Source: Circinella umbellata
Taxonomy: Eukaryota > Mucoromycota > Mucoromycetes > Mucorales > Lichtheimiaceae
Reading direction: 5' to 3'
Assembly (NCBI GenBank): GCA_025093555.1
Contig: JAIWNF010000011.1
Coordinates: 372,001-436,000 of the forward strand
DNA: 64,000 nucleotides
Shown piece after piece: positions 22,134 to 33,863 of the stretch; position 1 is the first letter of the stretch; each line of letters starts with the position of its first letter. Under the pieces are notes generated by a model. It worked only from the letters and a program-made list of their open reading frames with translations, did no database searches and was not told where the DNA came from. Made by a program: the position numbers and the translations under genes.

Positions 22134-24287
22134 AGAAGAAGAAGAGATTTTAAACCATATCATATAATATATATTTATATATACAAATCATCATATAACA
22201 AATCATTACAACATCAAATTTCATGATACCATCAATAATAATAATTATAATAATAAAAAAGAATAATGGTAGAACTATAGTAATATAATAATAAATCATT
22301 TGGGTAATAGTAGTAAAACTAGTAACTAAAATGAAATTTCTATGTTATTTTATTTCTAATATTCCTTTATTATCATCATCAATTAATAATAATTAATAAG
22401 AATAAAAGAAGAGTAATAATAAAGGGAAAGTAATTGGATTTACATGTGTTAAAAATATGTCACTCTTGAAAGTTTTCTTCGTTTACTTAGAAAAACCTGT
22501 GTAACAATAAGGCTTGTATGCATGTATATAAATACATTACCCACGCTTCTCATTTGATTGAATAATTATCACAGCATGATAATTTTATTTATAGAGCAAT
22601 GTAGAAATAATTTGAGCCCAAGTCACGGATCTGATATTTTAAAGATAAGGCTTTGCTCATTCAATAACACTATTACTAAATCAAACAAGAAGATTACACA
22701 CCATCTTTTAAATAAACGGATCCTTTTTATTATGTATTTATACTTACCTTCATTTTTTTTTTCAAGAATAAACATGATAGGTAGTACTATCTTTTTTATA
22801 AGATATGTACGTATTTAGCATGTATAAAAGCATTAGCTAAGTAACTCATTGTGTCTATTACATAATTGTTTTAAGCTCTAGTCTTATGGTATTTGAATTG
22901 GTCTATCGTAGTTGAGTTACATTTTTTGATGGTTTAACATGCTATTTTACTGAAATCTTTTATTCATATTGTTTTCCTCGTTATTCATGTACATATACGT
23001 CTTCTCCCCCTCTGTTTGACTTTAGTAGCATACGGTATTTTTTGGATTGCGCCTTAAAATAGGATGATAGAGAAAAGTCGTCAGAAAACTAATACTAGGA
23101 GATTATTGTGCTTAAATCAATTATTTATACATAGTACGTAGCTACCATGTTGGTTAATTCATCTTATACAAAAATATATCACATAGTATTTTTATCATCA
23201 CGCTTATTTTGAAAAAATCGCAAATACTCAAAAGAATGCAGATGGGTGTTCGTATGAATAAATTATTTATTATTTAAGTGAAATACGTATAAAAGGAAGA
23301 AATTGCTTGATTGGTTGAATTATATAAGTTGATTTTGAATAAGTGGCAAAGTATAAAAAGATTCTGTTTACTTGGATATATAATAAAAAAGTAACAGATT
23401 TTTCTGTAATAGACTTAGTGGATGAACAGAGAGACTCGCACATTATTTGAAACATATTAAATAATTTGTGAAAATCCTAGTAAAAAAGTTACTACGGATG
23501 TACGTTAATTGAAAAGGATGGATGTTATTTTGATGCATATAAATCAAATTTACAACTCTTTTATTATAGTGTGAAAAATCAATTTTGTTGTTGTTGTTGT
23601 TGTTGTTGTTAGGTTACTGTTATTGTTATTGTTATTACCAATTGTTTTTGTTATTGCCCCTTTTATAATTTGAGACAGGGTCAGTACGTAAAAAGGGATA
23701 AAAAAAACAAGGGCGTATTTGATGGTATAGAGTTTGCTGAGTTGTATAATTTTGCTTTTTGGCGCCATGAGAGAAAAAAAGAGAAAGTTGAAACACGATA
23801 CATGTCTCTCTCTCAAACTCTAAATAATATCTTACATATAATCACTTGAGAAATAATGATCATGATGGGTAAATGGTGTGCTTGAGAAGAGGAAGCAAAA
23901 AAAAAAAAGTATTTTGTAGCACTTGGTGATATAATTGTGATTAAAGAGTGGATCGTTTGCCACCGTTTTACAAAAGTAGCATTTTTCTTTTTGGACATCG
24001 TTTTTTGATTCGTTCTCTAAAGGAAAAAAAAAAAAAGAGAGAAGACGTAACCATAACAACAACAACAACAAAACCTCTTTGTGGGTTTGTATTAACACTC
24101 CACTCCTCTCTCCCCCTGGATTTTTATATATAACTAGAACAAAAAGGGCGTTTTCCTCTTTTCTTCTTCTTCTTCTTCAGTTCTCTTGTCACTTTTTTTT
24201 TATTACTACTTTTTTATTACTACTTTTTTTTATTAGCTTTTTTTTTTTATTCTTTATTCTTTATTATTATTTTTTATTTCTTTTTCT
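22134..24287. other. Long intergenic region
   Basis: About 2.15 kb of AT-rich DNA. Open frames are short and repetitive. Features seen: a TTG/TTA triplet tract near 23582-23637, an E2F-like TTTTTGGCGCC at 23756-23766, and a long pyrimidine-rich leader at about 24140-24285 just before the next start codon. No RNA gene is recognised. Confidence 0.5.
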
Positions 24288-24548
24288 ATGACAGAGAATA
24301 GTTTAGTTCAGTTTGCTCAAGTGATCGCCGACCAACCAACACAGGACCCAAATCCACCAACGACGTCAACGAAAACGAATCAACGAATTACATTGTCACA
24401 ACCACCACATTACCAAGCAACGAGATCTTCGGAAGTGGGTCCTCCAGTTACTTGCTGTTACCTTCCGATACGCAAGGTATATATACATATATAGATATAT
24501 AAACCTGTTTTCTTTTCATACTTTTGTTCTTATTCTTTATATGTGCGT

Positions 24549-24580
<32 letters not shown>

Positions 24581-26237
24581 CGAGTATGCGTGTGTGCGTG
24601 TAGGTTAGAAGTGGGTAGTTGAAAAAACAACAAGTATAATTTTTTTTTCTTGACACGTCACCTCTAATTTCTCACTTCGCCCCCCTCTTTTTTATTATTA
24701 GAATGCTTGTATTGTGTGTGGTGTGTGCTTCACGTGCTCTAGGGTAAGCTGAGTACAGGAGTGCAGCATGATAAGCTGACATTTCATAAAGCTCTACGGC
24801 ACCAACTGTATATGTGAAGAAGTCCAACCACGACGAGGCAAGAACCTACCGGAAGGAAGTTTGGATTCAAGAGCCAAGAAATTACATCCACAAGATAAAG
24901 AAGATTATGAATTTTCGATGAATTGGCTATCCGAACATGCCCATACGATTTACAAGAATGAATCCGGTACGGTCGTCGGGTTACGAGATGTCTCTGAGGT
25001 ATCACTTTGCAAGGCACACAGTAGTACTTTATATAGGGCAAAGAAGAGGCACGAACGAAGCAAGAATCAAGCTCCGCCTTCCCCATCAGGACAAGTTGAT
25101 TCAAGTGGGATGATCGACGTGACAACAACAAATAATAAGCAAAACAGTAACAATCATCCTAATCTTAAAAATAATAATAAGAATAGCAATAATCATTATT
25201 CTCATCCTTATTTTCATACTAACAATTCTAAATATGATAATAATTTATCAGCCATGGTTTTGGATCCCTATCCTTTGCATCCACATTTGAATCATCATTA
25301 TGGTCCTCCTTCTGTTCCACCACCATCTACATTATTACCTGAAGGAGGTGGTTTGGCGGCCAAAGTGCGTGAAATAAGTTTTCAACAACAACAGCAACAA
25401 CAACGTTATCGATCTACGACACCACCTGATTTTAGTATAATGCAAGCTTCTACTTCACTTAACAAGCGAAAACGAACATCAAAACAACAAGCAGGAGAAC
25501 CTTTGGAAATACCACATTCAAGTGCATCTACTCCACTTTATGGTACTGGTATGGCACCTTTATTATCTCATCACCCATCCTCATCTTCTTCAGCTACTCC
25601 TATTTCAGCAAGTCGACAACAACAACAACAACAACAACAGCAGCAGCATCGTCATGCAGATAATAATAGTGGTAGTAACTTTTCACTACCTCCGCTCCAT
25701 TCACGTGCATCTTCTTTGTCGGCATTATCTTCATCGTTTCAGAATCATTTACATTTATCCAGTCCATATCCTTCGACAACAACTACGACAACATCAACGG
25801 GTGCAACAAGTACTACTACTACGACTTCTAGTATGTATGGTATTACTTCATCTTCTTCATCCTCTTCTATTCCTCCTTCTACTTTAACAGGACAATCGTC
25901 AACATCCTCATTGACACAACAAAATACATCATCTCAAACGATGATGACTCTATTGGAAACAGTATCATTGAAATCAATGGATAATTCTAACACATATTAT
26001 TTTCGTAACCTTGCTATTAATGATTCATTTACTTTTCGTGATTTGTTAAAAGAAATTGATATGACGGGTACACCCCCTGTTGGTAAACGTATTGTAGTTG
26101 CTGATGAAAAGAATGAAATTTTTTTTCCATTGGATCAAGCTATTCGAAGTGTTATTCGTCGCCCTCTTTCTTCTCATTTAGAACTTTGTTTGGGTCTAAG
26201 TGATAAACCTTCAATTAATTGGAATAGTTATGTTTAA
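24288..26237 (+). CDS. Putative low-complexity regulator, unclassified
   Basis: Proposed exons 24288-24476 and 24792-26237 (544 residues). The N-terminal half is compact and protein-like (VTCCYLPIRK; GTNCICEEVQPRRGKNLPEG; FSMNWLSEHAHTIYKNESGT). The middle is Gln/Asn/Ser/Thr/His-rich with poly-Q, typical of fungal transcription regulators, and has a basic KRKRTSKQQ patch. The last about 95 residues form a second compact domain (YYFRNLAINDSFTFRDLLKE, FFPLDQAIRSVIRRPLSSHL). I cannot assign either domain to a known family, so DNA binding is speculation. The exon-2 acceptor is uncertain: another one at 24741-24742 opens a coding-like frame (GKLSTGVQHDKLTFHK) that leads into the main frame only if one base is removed near 24790. 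An extra intron or a single-base error is possible. Confidence 0.7.
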
Positions 26238-26624
26238 AACTATTTTATTTTTCCCTTTCTACGTATCTTTCTCTGTTCTCTTTTTTTTCTCATATATAAA
26301 ATAACAAACATAAAAAACCCCTTTCCTAAATTATAAATATATCTTCTTTCTATACTTCTTTTATATAACATTATACACAACACAAATACAGTGCTTTCTT
26401 TTCTTATTATCTTTACTGTTTTATATGGGTTTTCTTTCTTTTTCTGATGATTATTTTTCAAAGACAAGACTTGATTATATTATTGTATAAAGTTCAATTG
26501 ACACATACAAATATAACCCCTGTTATTTCTTTTCAAATGAATCTTCGTTCATTTAAAAAAAAATATATAAAACCTTTTTTTTTTCTTATTTCTTTTCTGT
26601 TATTATTATTATTATTATTTACCC
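26238..26624. other. Intergenic region
   Basis: About 390 bp of T-rich DNA between two genes in the same orientation. It ends with a TTATTATTATT tract just before the next start codon. Nothing else is recognised. Confidence 0.5.
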
Positions 26625-27158
26625 ATGCGAAAAACACCTTATAATCCAAACGTAACGAACGAACAAGTAAAACAACAAGCAGAAAAAGCTAATAAAGCAG
26701 CTGAAGAATATCATCGACAGAGAGAACATTTAACTGCTAAAAGTTTTGATGAAATTGAATTCGATTGTCCCAATATATATATTGATAATATAGATCCTGA
26801 AAATTCGTATGTAAACTAATTATATAACAACTACATACGTACGTAATAGTAATAATAATATTTACTTTTTTTCTTTTATGTATGTATATAGATCATGGAC
26901 AGATTGTCCGACTGATCAATGTGAAGTGTGTAAGTTGACTTTAACTGGGTAACATTTTACGTGTTTTAACTTTGTTCCATGATTATAGTACTTGCAGATG
27001 ATGGTATCCTTCCAAAATTAGGACCAGAAGATACAACACCACCAACAAAAATACAAAAACAATCAAATGAATGGATTAAAAAACATTTAAATGATAAACC
27101 AGAAAAAGGATCACCTTATCGACAACGTCCTGATGGTTCTGCTGATTTAGTTGGATAA
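26625..27158 (+). CDS. Small hypothetical protein, 129 aa
   Basis: Exons 26625-26806, 26892-26929 and 26989-27158. The N-terminal half is a probable charged helix (VKQQAEKANKAAEEYHRQRE) followed by FDEIEFDCPNIYIDNIDPEN. The rest has SSWTDCPTDQCEVLLADDGI, then a Lys/Pro-rich tail ending RQRPDGSADLVG. Three cysteines are present; there is no signal peptide or membrane segment. No family is recognised. The 38-nt middle exon is supported by phase and by a good GT...AG pair on each side. Confidence 0.65.
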
Positions 27159-27328
27159 TAAAAAAAATTATATCTTTCACCTAAACAAAATGGGTTATTT
27201 ATTTTTACACTCCATAAAAAACCATTCTTATTTCGTCATTGATTAATTTTGTTTTTTTTTTGTTTTTTTTTTCCTCTCCTCTTTTTTTTTTCATTATCTT
27301 TTATATTAAAAAAAGAATCTTATTTATT

Positions 27329-27958
27329 ATGAAACCTGTACTTGATTATACAAAGTGGGTAAAGATGGTGGATGATATGAAAAAACAAGGTGTTCAGTTA
27401 AAAGAAGATACACCAGAAGATAATAAACCCCTTGAACGAGCACCTGTAAAACCTGCTTTAAAAGAATGTCAGTGTGTACGTGTATATAGTGTTTCAGAGC
27501 AACCTGCCAATCAAGGTATTTTTGGAGAAACTACCATTTCAACCCATCATGGTTTATTTACATCCGGTCGAACTCTTATTTCGCCCATTTCTCAAAAGAT
27601 TGGTATTCCTTTAATGATTTATCTCGAAAACCCATTGTCCCATGCATTATTCAAACCAGAATTACGTGAATTATATGTCAATCAACCTATTACTTTTTTA
27701 TTAGCAAGGATAAGTAATGGTTTTAGTCCTTTGCATTATCAGGATGGTGTTGGAACTGCCTTAGTGGCTCGATTGGATCAAAAACCTTTATCTATTGAAT
27801 TGATGGCTATTATTTGTGCTTATATTGATATGTTAATGACGGAACGATATGGAGCAATAGATCCTAGTCAAGTACAACATACAATTACACCAACAGATTT
27901 CAATATATTTTATCGTGATTGTATGGAAGCTACAAGAAATCATGGATTATCTTTTTAA
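27329..27958 (+). CDS. Hypothetical protein, 209 aa, single exon
   Basis: Intronless, unlike most neighbours. The start at 27329 gives MKPVLDYTKWVKMVDDMKKQ; the frame extends 90 bases upstream through a Phe-rich stretch encoded by T-runs that looks untranslated. The body is globular in composition, with a segment KECQCVRVYSVSEQPANQGI, a hydrophobic RTLISPISQKIGIPLMIYLE and a helical PLSIELMAIICAYIDMLMTE. No signal peptide or known motif. It lies 170 bp downstream of the 129-aa gene in the same orientation. No function is proposed. Confidence 0.75.
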   Translation: MKPVLDYTKWVKMVDDMKKQGVQLKEDTPEDNKPLERAPVKPALKECQCVRVYSVSEQPANQGIFGETTISTHHGLFTSGRTLISPISQKIGIPLMIYLENPLSHALFKPELRELYVNQPITFLLARISNGFSPLHYQDGVGTALVARLDQKPLSIELMAIICAYIDMLMTERYGAIDPSQVQHTITPTDFNIFYRDCMEATRNHGLSF

Positions 27959-28329
27959 AAAGTTATTATCTATAGTTTTAACATCTATTTCTTTTCTTCC
28001 TATCTTTTTTCTTTTTGCATCATGTATTTCACCCTTTTAATACATATCTTTATACCATAATAATAATGATAATAATAATAATAATAATAATAAACTAGAG
28101 GTATATACATATATACCTTGTTGATAACAATATATAATATAGTTTTTATATATGCAACTATCAGACCGTCATTTTAAAGTAATAGTAGTAATAGTTTTTT
28201 TTTTACTTTCCAAGTATAGAATTTAAACTCAACTTAACTTACGCACTTTCCAAAGTACGCGTGTTCTTAACGCACGCTTTTCAACCTTTTACTTTTTTTT
28301 TTATACATAAATCTCAATTATAAACACCA
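27959..28329. other. Intergenic region upstream of PUP1
   Basis: About 370 bp. It contains a TAA/AAT triplet tract (about 28062-28093). I see no clear proteasome-type PACE element. Confidence 0.45.
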
Positions 28330-29708
28330 ATGGCCACAAAAATCAATCTACCTAAAGGTGGTTTCAGCTTTGATAATTACACCAGGTAACTTATTGATAA
28401 TAGAAATAATTATTGAAAAAAAAAGCTTATAATTCATTATATTAATATAAAAATGAATATATTTATGTTCTAATATATACAAAATATAGAAACAAAGCAT
28501 TAGAAGCAAAAGGTAGTCGACCACCCAAGGCTACTAGTACTGGTACAACCATTGTTGGTGTACTCTTTAAGGTTAGATATTTTATTTTATTAATACATTC
28601 GCGTTCTATTATAAATAGGGAAAAACTTTGAATGTTAACATTATACATGTATGAATGTTTCTTTTTTTTTTTTTTTGGATAGGATGGTTTGTGTTTAGGT
28701 GCTGATACCAGAGCAACTGAAGGTCCCATTGTTGCTGACAAGAACTGTGAAAAGATTCACTACATTGCTCCCAACATGTAATTATTATTAATCTACTATT
28801 CATCTTTATATAACAACAAAAGAAAAAAAAAGCAGAGATTAACTTTTACTTGAATGTAATAACTCTAGTTACTGTTGTGGTGCTGGTACTGCTGCCGATA
28901 CAGAATCAACAACCAATCTTATTAGTTCTCAAATTGAATTACACAGTCTTGCTACAGGACGAAAGCCTCGTGTTGTAACAGCAATGACTATGCTTAAGCA
29001 AATGTTGTTTAGGTAACTATTTGATGAATGAAGATCGAGTAGAGGGGAAATTTGATATTCCAAAAGAAATCAAGAAGAAAACGGATCAAAAATAATAATA
29101 ATTTTCCTTTTTTTTTTTTTTACTTCAGGTACCAGGGACATATTGGTGCTGCACTTGTACTCGGTGGTTTCGATGCTACGGGACCTCATTTGTACACAGT
29201 CTATCCTCACGGAAGTACAGATAAACTTCCTTATGTAACCATGGGATCAGGTTCTTTAGCAGCTATGAGTGTTTTTGAAAGTAGGTGGAGACCCGATATG
29301 ACGGTAAGTCTTAAGAAAAAGGCAGGGGGGAATAGAGTGAAATGGATAATGACTTTTGATTATACTATAACAAATTAACAAAAAAAAACGTATGATTTTG
29401 AATCATATATATTTTGTGTAAATGATAATAATTATAATTATTATATATAGCGTGAAGAAGCAATTGAACTTGTAAAGGATGCTATTGAAGCGGGTATTTT
29501 CAATGATCTTGGATCGGGTTCGAACGTGGATGTTTGTGTGATTGAAAAAGATTCTACCGATTACTTGAGAAATTATGCTACACCTAATGAACGTGGTGTC
29601 AAAGAAAAAAGTTACAGATATGCTCGAGGTACTACTGCTATATTGAAGGAATCCGTTACCAGTTTGGTTACTGTTTCTGAAGGAGACGCTATGGATATTT
29701 CCATGTAA
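28330..29708 (+). CDS. PUP1: 20S proteasome subunit beta-2 (beta type-7)
   Basis: Catalytic trypsin-like subunit of the 20S proteasome core. Exons 28330-28385, 28490-28571, 28683-28777, 28869-29012, 29129-29303 and 29451-29708 give 269 residues. The propeptide is [20 protein letters not shown] and continues to ATSTG. Autocleavage exposes the catalytic Thr of [20 protein letters not shown]. The conserved Asp (GADTRAT) and Lys ([16 protein letters not shown]) of the active site are intact. [13 protein letters not shown] and [16 protein letters not shown] are family signatures. The long C-terminal arm typical of beta-2 subunits is present. Confidence 0.97.
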
Positions 29709-32017
29709 TATATATTATATTCTATATATATATATATATACATATACATACATATACAATAAAATTAAAAAATAAAAAAAGAAAGAAAGAAAGAAAGAAA
29801 ACAACATTCGGTTTTTTTTATTATCATTTTTCAAATTCTCATTAAAAACTTTAATAATAACAGAAAAGTTATATGATTTAGGTGGGGGAGAGGAGAGTGG
29901 AGGGGGGGGAAGGAGAAAGGTTGAAATATAAAGTTTCTAGTAATAATTGTAACAATTGATATAGATAATATTGAATTGGAGATATGGTGTGATACATTCA
30001 TTTGAATTGACTTGTTAGTTGAAATTTCAACTTGAGTAATGCAATATAACCCTTTCACTCTCCCCCCCCCCCCAAACACCTTCCCTTCTTTTATTTCTTT
30101 TTCAATTGAATTTTAACCCTTGAATTTATAACTATATATATATATATCTATAGAATAATTAAAGTTCTATGAAGTAATTGTCAGTTTTTTTTTAGGGTGT
30201 ATATATGCCGGTTATATATATAATATGTATGATTGACAAAAAGGAATAAGTAGTACATACAATTAGTAAATAAGTAGATAGATATGTATATACGCCCACT
30301 CTCTTGCGTACATGATTGATGATTGAAAACAAAGAAGGTTTTTTGTTGTATGCTGCAATAATTATCGAACGAGTTTTTTGATTCAAGATGTTATCAAAAA
30401 GAAACGAAAGGAAAAAAAAAAGTGCTACTTCTTAATTAATCAACCCCAAAATTATGATCCGTTCATGCGATTTTTGTGTAAGATTTTAAAATTATGTGTT
30501 GCTTTTGCCTTACACAATAATTATAAATCGAAGCATAATATGTCAATTTTTTTTTCTCTCTTCCCCCCCAAGATGAGTGAAAAACAAACCAATGATTTGT
30601 ATATATGCGCATTATAATACTGATACGTACGTCATAATAATACATGACCTAAAAGTAATTATGGCATGACTTGGAAGTTAAATAAACATTGTATTTTGAA
30701 ACTAATGTAAAGAATTACATATTTTACGTATATTCGTGACAAAGTTAAAATGATTCTTTTTATTCGGCAGAAATCTCTCTTTTATATATATTTATATATC
30801 AATTGTTTCTATATTCTTCTTTTTTTTTTCTCATCTACACCTACGTAACCCCCGGAAGGTTTTCCAATGATCCTCATTTATCTCATTATTAGCATTACTA
30901 TTACGTATGGACGTACGTATTATTATTTTTGTACAATTATAAGAAATAAGAAAGGTAAAGATATGTTGGGGTATATATCTCGTAGTACACAATGAGATTA
31001 ACCTATTTAAAGAAACTAAAATGATACAACAACAGCAACAACAAAGTTTAAATGACATATCTAGTAATTATAATAATATGTAATCAAAACCTTATAATAA
31101 TAATTATAGTACGTAGCAACTACAATGATGATACGTTTTGAGGAATATAATAATATAAAGTAAAATAGGTGGGAATGATTGATACTTTGAAAACTTTATT
31201 TTTATTTTTATACTTTTTGTTTAAGCCGAGAAAATTGTTTTTAATAAAAAAAAAAAAGTAAAACAACCTAATAACAAAAAGGAGTGAAGGTACGTAGTTT
31301 TTGTATACGTGACTATTTAAAATACATAATGATGGGTTACTAAATGTTTATTTGAAAGGGAGGAGATGTCTAGAGCATAAAAAAAAAGGAGAATAAATTA
31401 CTTAATAAAGTGAAGACCGGGGAAGTGAAAGAGGGGGTGATTGTGAAAAGATAGAATATGCAGCAAGATGACGCTGTTTATAAAATTATCATATTATTTT
31501 TGTTGCTATTTTGTTACGTATTTGCTCTTGTTATTTGAAATGTTGTGGCGGTAATAATAGTAAAAAAGAGTGGAAGCCCTTAAGGAATAGAAAAGAAAAA
31601 ACCACGTGAGGTTTTATTTTTCTTTTCCCTTTCTTCCTTTCTTTTAACAAGTAACAAAAAAAAAAGGGGGGGAGGAGAAAGAGGGAAAGGGAAGAAGGTT
31701 CAATGTGGAGAAAGAAAAAAAAGGGGGGGGGGAAAGGTAGGGTAATAAGTGTTGAAAAAAGTGGAGAAAGAAACACCGAATTCCCTTCTTAATAAGTACA
31801 TCCATCCTTCACAGTATCCTTATAACCTTAATATATTCCTTAACTCGGCTCAAATAATGCAAAAACGCGTATAAAGTAAATAAATCATTTCTTTTTTCTT
31901 TTTTCTTTCTTCTTTACTTTTTTTTTTCTTATCTATTTAACATTTATCTATTCTATACTCATTATATTCCCCCCCCCTCTCTCAACCTACATAATACATA
32001 TCTTTATTTATAATAAC
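29709..32017. other. Long intergenic region with homopurine/homopyrimidine tracts
   Basis: About 2.3 kb. Seen: a GAAA tetranucleotide tract near 29779-29800, a G-rich tract at 29881-29920, a run of 12 C at 30062-30073, and a long purine-rich stretch with two G-runs at about 31655-31745. Several TACGTA palindromes occur (30624-30629, 30902-30907, 30914-30919). No gene or RNA is supported. Confidence 0.5.
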
Positions 32018-32889
32018 ATGTCTAGTTTAACAAGAAATAATGGAGAATATTATTATTCTTTACAAAGACAAAAACAAAGAACAAATAATTATCCTCATGT
32101 ATCTCACCATTTTCAAATGCCTTCCCTTTCATCGTCTATATCTTCATGTTCTACATTTTCTTCTTCCGGAATGACACCTGATCACTTTTGTCATCGCCAT
32201 TCACAAAGTGGTGATCAAGTTATGAATCATGATCGCTATGTACATAATAATAAAACTAAAATTGAACGATCTCGTTCAACAGGAAGTAATTATTATTATC
32301 CTAGAGTAAGACAAAATAATCATCACACTGCTTTACCATTATCCAAAAGTCGATCGTGTCCTTGTTCTCCTGCATCATCGTCATCCTTATCCTCTTTTTC
32401 CTATCCTAAAAGTCAGTATTATTATTATAATAATGAAGAAAAGCAACAACAAAATCATCATCATCATCAAAAACAACAATATGATCAAAAACAGCGAAAA
32501 GATGATAATAAATCAAGAAGAGTATCATTTAATCAACAAGTGATTGTAATTGAACCCACTCTATTACCTAGTACAGAAACAAGTCCGCCTCTTTTATCTG
32601 CATTAATCGATGAAGGTGACACAAAAAAGAATGACCATTGTCTTACAAAAAGAACAGAAGAAATAACAAATGAATATGCAGGAGATGAAGAAGAACATAA
32701 CGCCAAAAAAAACAAATGGTTGTGGGATGAATCTCAATTGGCTGTCGAATTAGCTGATGATATAATTTATGAACAAAATAATAGTAATACTGTGGCATGG
32801 TATAAACGAATTATACATTTTGATCAACATCATCGTAAAAAGAAACTATCATTACCACGATTAAATAATAGGATACGTTATCGATCATC

Positions 32890-32931
<42 letters not shown>

Positions 32932-33262
32932 AACTACTACTACTACTACTACTACATCAAATCAAAAACAACAAAAAAAGAAAAAGAATAATAATAAATG
33001 GTGGTCGCGTCGTCGTCGTACTCCTGCAGAATTCAATGTACCTGTCACGCCATTAAAACCTACTGACGACTTTTATAATAACAAAAATAATAATGGTCAC
33101 CGTCACCACGCAATTTTATTATCAGCAACACATACTCAATCTAATGATTCTTCTTGTAATAATTCAACAACAGAAGATAAACAACAAAAATTAAATAAAA
33201 AACCTTGCATTCAAAAGCTTACCCGATCATTTAAAAAGTTGATGATGGGATTTGTAATATAA
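32018..33262 (+). CDS. Low-complexity hypothetical protein with PP1-docking-like motif, 414 aa
   Basis: Single-exon frame with a pyrimidine-rich leader before the ATG. The protein is rich in Ser, Asn, His, Gln and Lys, with Asn and Thr runs around residues 290-315 coded by AAT and ACT repeats. Ordered-looking segments are few: SRRVSFNQQVIVIEPTLLP near residue 168, WLWDESQLAVELADDIIYEQ near 235, and a basic C-terminus QKLTRSFKKLMMGFVI. RRVSF followed by a hydrophobic VIVIE fits the RVxF docking motif of protein phosphatase 1 regulators, so a signalling role is possible. No family is recognised; the long uninterrupted frame and non-repetitive patches support a real gene. Confidence 0.7.
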
Positions 33263-33863
33263 ATCTACGTCCTTGTATAAATTGATATCTAATAATTATA
33301 ATAATAATAATAATAACTTGTCTTTATTTTTTAATTGAAGGAGAAACGCATGAATGTTTTTTTGTTTCAAAAATGGAGTGTTTTGAATTTTATATTTTTG
33401 ATGGAAGTTTCTCCCCTCTCTCTATTTTTTTAAAAAACTTCAACTCAACCCCCTCACATGCTTAATAATGATGTTGCTCTATGCATTGCATGATCTATGT
33501 ATCTATTTCAAAAGATTATTTAAACAGCACACAAAATGACACATCATTACAATTGATTTAGATAAATCAAAATAAACAACTTTTTTTAAACTATAAAGAG
33601 TTCACTAGAGTGCTACCTGCAGCATTATGTACAACGTGTCACGATGCTACATTTCAAAACAACAACATTTGCATTCTTTTTGATTACCAATGATACCCCG
33701 TTATTGTTCCTATTTAGAAAAAAGTATACATAAATTATATGTTGATATACACAGGACAAATACCATGTTCACTTTGATTCCAATTCATTATATTATATTA
33801 TATATATACAATTACATAATAATCAACAGTATGTATAAAAAATAAGTTTTTTTTTGTCCAACC
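33263..33863. other. Convergent intergenic region
   Basis: About 600 bp between the 414-aa gene and the 3' end of the CENP-T gene. AT-rich, with no gene, RNA or notable repeat seen. Confidence 0.5.

Noticed and set aside
25522..25887. 121-codon frame overlapping the regulator gene in another frame
   Set aside because: It is a shadow of the CAA/CAT/TCT repeats of the real gene, made almost only of Leu, His and Val runs.
27239..27328. Upstream extension of the 209-aa protein
   Set aside because: The added residues are Phe/Leu runs translated from T-rich leader DNA; the ATG at 27329 starts protein-like sequence.
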